Part shown: piece by piece, positions 11,702-12,133 of the stretch
Layout: the number at the start of each line of letters is the position of its first letter
Numbering within the stretch: the stretch's first letter is position 1
Source of the DNA: Oscillospiraceae bacterium
Lineage (GTDB): Bacteria; Bacillota; Clostridia; Oscillospirales; Oscillospiraceae
Direction of reading: 5' to 3'
Assembly (NCBI GenBank): GCA_902767395.1
Contig: CACXHI010000094.1
Location: 1-12,133 of the forward strand
DNA length: 12,133 nucleotides
The notes under the pieces: generated by a model
What the model was told of the DNA's origin: nothing
The model's database searches: none
Seen by the model: only the letters and a program-made list of their open reading frames with translations
Position numbers and translations under genes: made by a program

Positions 11702-12133
11702 ATGAAGCATTTGAGCAAATCCCTGTTGTGCCTGCTTCTGGTGGTGCTGCTTGCGGCGGCGGCCCTGACCGGATGCACAGAGAGCAAGACCCCGTCCACC
11801 GAGGCGGCCCAGACCGAGGCGGCCCAGACCGAGGCGGCCCAGACCAAGGCGCCCCAGACCGAGACGCAGGCTGCTACCGACAGCCAGACCCAGACGGAAT
11901 CCACCACCGAGGCCGCCCCTGCGACGACCGGCGCCATGGAGGAGCTGGGCGAGGGCAGTAAGCTGTTCTATTTCAACGTCACCTTCTCCGACGGCAGCAC
12001 CTCCTCCTACGCCGTGCACACCGACGCCGAGACCGTGGGCGAGGCGCTGGTATCGCTGGAGCTGATTGCGGGCGACGAGTCTCAGTACGGTCTGTACGTC
12101 AAGACCGTGGGCGAGGAAACGCTGGATTACGAC
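11702..12133 (+). CDS. DUF4430 (transcobalamin-like) lipoprotein, N-terminal part
   Basis: The open frame continues past the right edge; 144 residues are visible. A lipoprotein signal peptide (1-24) with a hydrophobic core ends in lipobox LTGC, so C25 should be lipidated and the protein attached outside the membrane. Residues 26-75 are a Thr/Glu/Ala/Gln-rich flexible linker containing TEAAQ repeats. From about residue 85 the sequence matches DUF4430, the domain related to the C-terminal part of transcobalamin and intrinsic factor: FYFNVTFSDG (88-97), HTDAETVGEAL (105-115) and YGLYVKTVGEETLDYD. AAAGGAG (11687-11693) is eight bases before the ATG. Together with the cobalamin riboswitch upstream, a role in corrinoid binding at the surface is likely. 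Partner transporter genes, if any, lie outside the window. Confidence 0.9.
   Translation, partial: MKHLSKSLLCLLLVVLLAAAALTGCTESKTPSTEAAQTEAAQTEAAQTKAPQTETQAATDSQTQTESTTEAAPATTGAMEELGEGSKLFYFNVTFSDGSTSSYAVHTDAETVGEALVSLELIAGDESQYGLYVKTVGEETLDYD
11801..11860 (+). repeat. 15-bp tandem repeat encoding TEAAQ units
   Basis: The 15-mer GAGGCGGCCCAGACC occurs three times exactly (11801-11815, 11816-11830, 11831-11845) and a fourth time with two changes, AAGGCGCCCCAGACC (11846-11860). The unit length is a multiple of three, so copy-number changes would lengthen or shorten the lipoprotein linker without breaking the frame. It encodes the repeated pentapeptide EAAQT, a flexible spacer between the lipid anchor and the binding domain. 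Confidence 0.92.

Noticed and set aside
11478..11705. Plus-strand 75-residue frame within the leader
   Set aside because: It lies inside the cobalamin riboswitch and expression platform and has no family similarity that I can recognise.
11432..12019. Minus-strand frames opposite the riboswitch and lipoprotein, with repeating GLGRL units
   Set aside because: The repeating peptide is just the reverse of the TEAAQ-encoding tandem repeat, and the frames cross the riboswitch.

Overview
The window looks like chromosomal DNA of a GC-rich member of the class Clostridia, probably Oscillospiraceae. This rests on high GC coding sequence, strong GGAGG-type ribosome binding sites, a PadR–DUF1700–DUF4097 cassette and a cobalamin-riboswitch-controlled DUF4430 lipoprotein. 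The taxon is inferred from gene content and style; no marker gene proves it.

Layout. (1) 1-96: the 5' end of the RNase P RNA gene (rnpB) on the minus strand, cut by the window edge, with a clear promoter. (2) 97-380: a gene-free leader with a small inverted repeat, a 10-bp tandem repeat and an extended -10 promoter reading right. (3) 381-9545: one tight plus-strand operon of nine genes for a multisubunit cation/proton antiporter of the Mrp/Mnh type. The order is E, F, G, an MbhD/DUF4040 subunit, a fused MbhE-MnhB protein, C, then four different Proton_antipo_M subunits of 499, 490, 486 and 689 residues. Most genes overlap or sit within a few bases of each other. The first seven genes follow the order of the Mrp-like half (mbhA-H) of archaeal membrane-bound hydrogenase rather than the mrpABCDEFG order of Bacillus. 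No hydrogenase or other redox subunit is present. (4) 9554-9597: a perfect hairpin between two convergent operons. (5) 9608-11366: a minus-strand operon of padR, a DUF1700/HAAS membrane protein and a DUF4097 surface protein, with a sigma-A-type promoter overlapped by a palindrome that is probably the PadR operator. (6) 11374-12133: a divergent promoter, a cobalamin riboswitch and the start of a DUF4430 lipoprotein that runs off the right edge.

How it works together. The antiporter operon should build a membrane complex exchanging Na+ (or another cation) for protons, for pH and sodium homeostasis or for use of an ion gradient. The PadR cassette resembles self-regulated envelope-stress modules in which a small transcription factor controls a membrane sensor and a repeat-rich exported protein. 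The riboswitch-lipoprotein pair suggests corrinoid capture at the cell surface, expressed when cobalamin is scarce. The three units appear to be independent neighbours.
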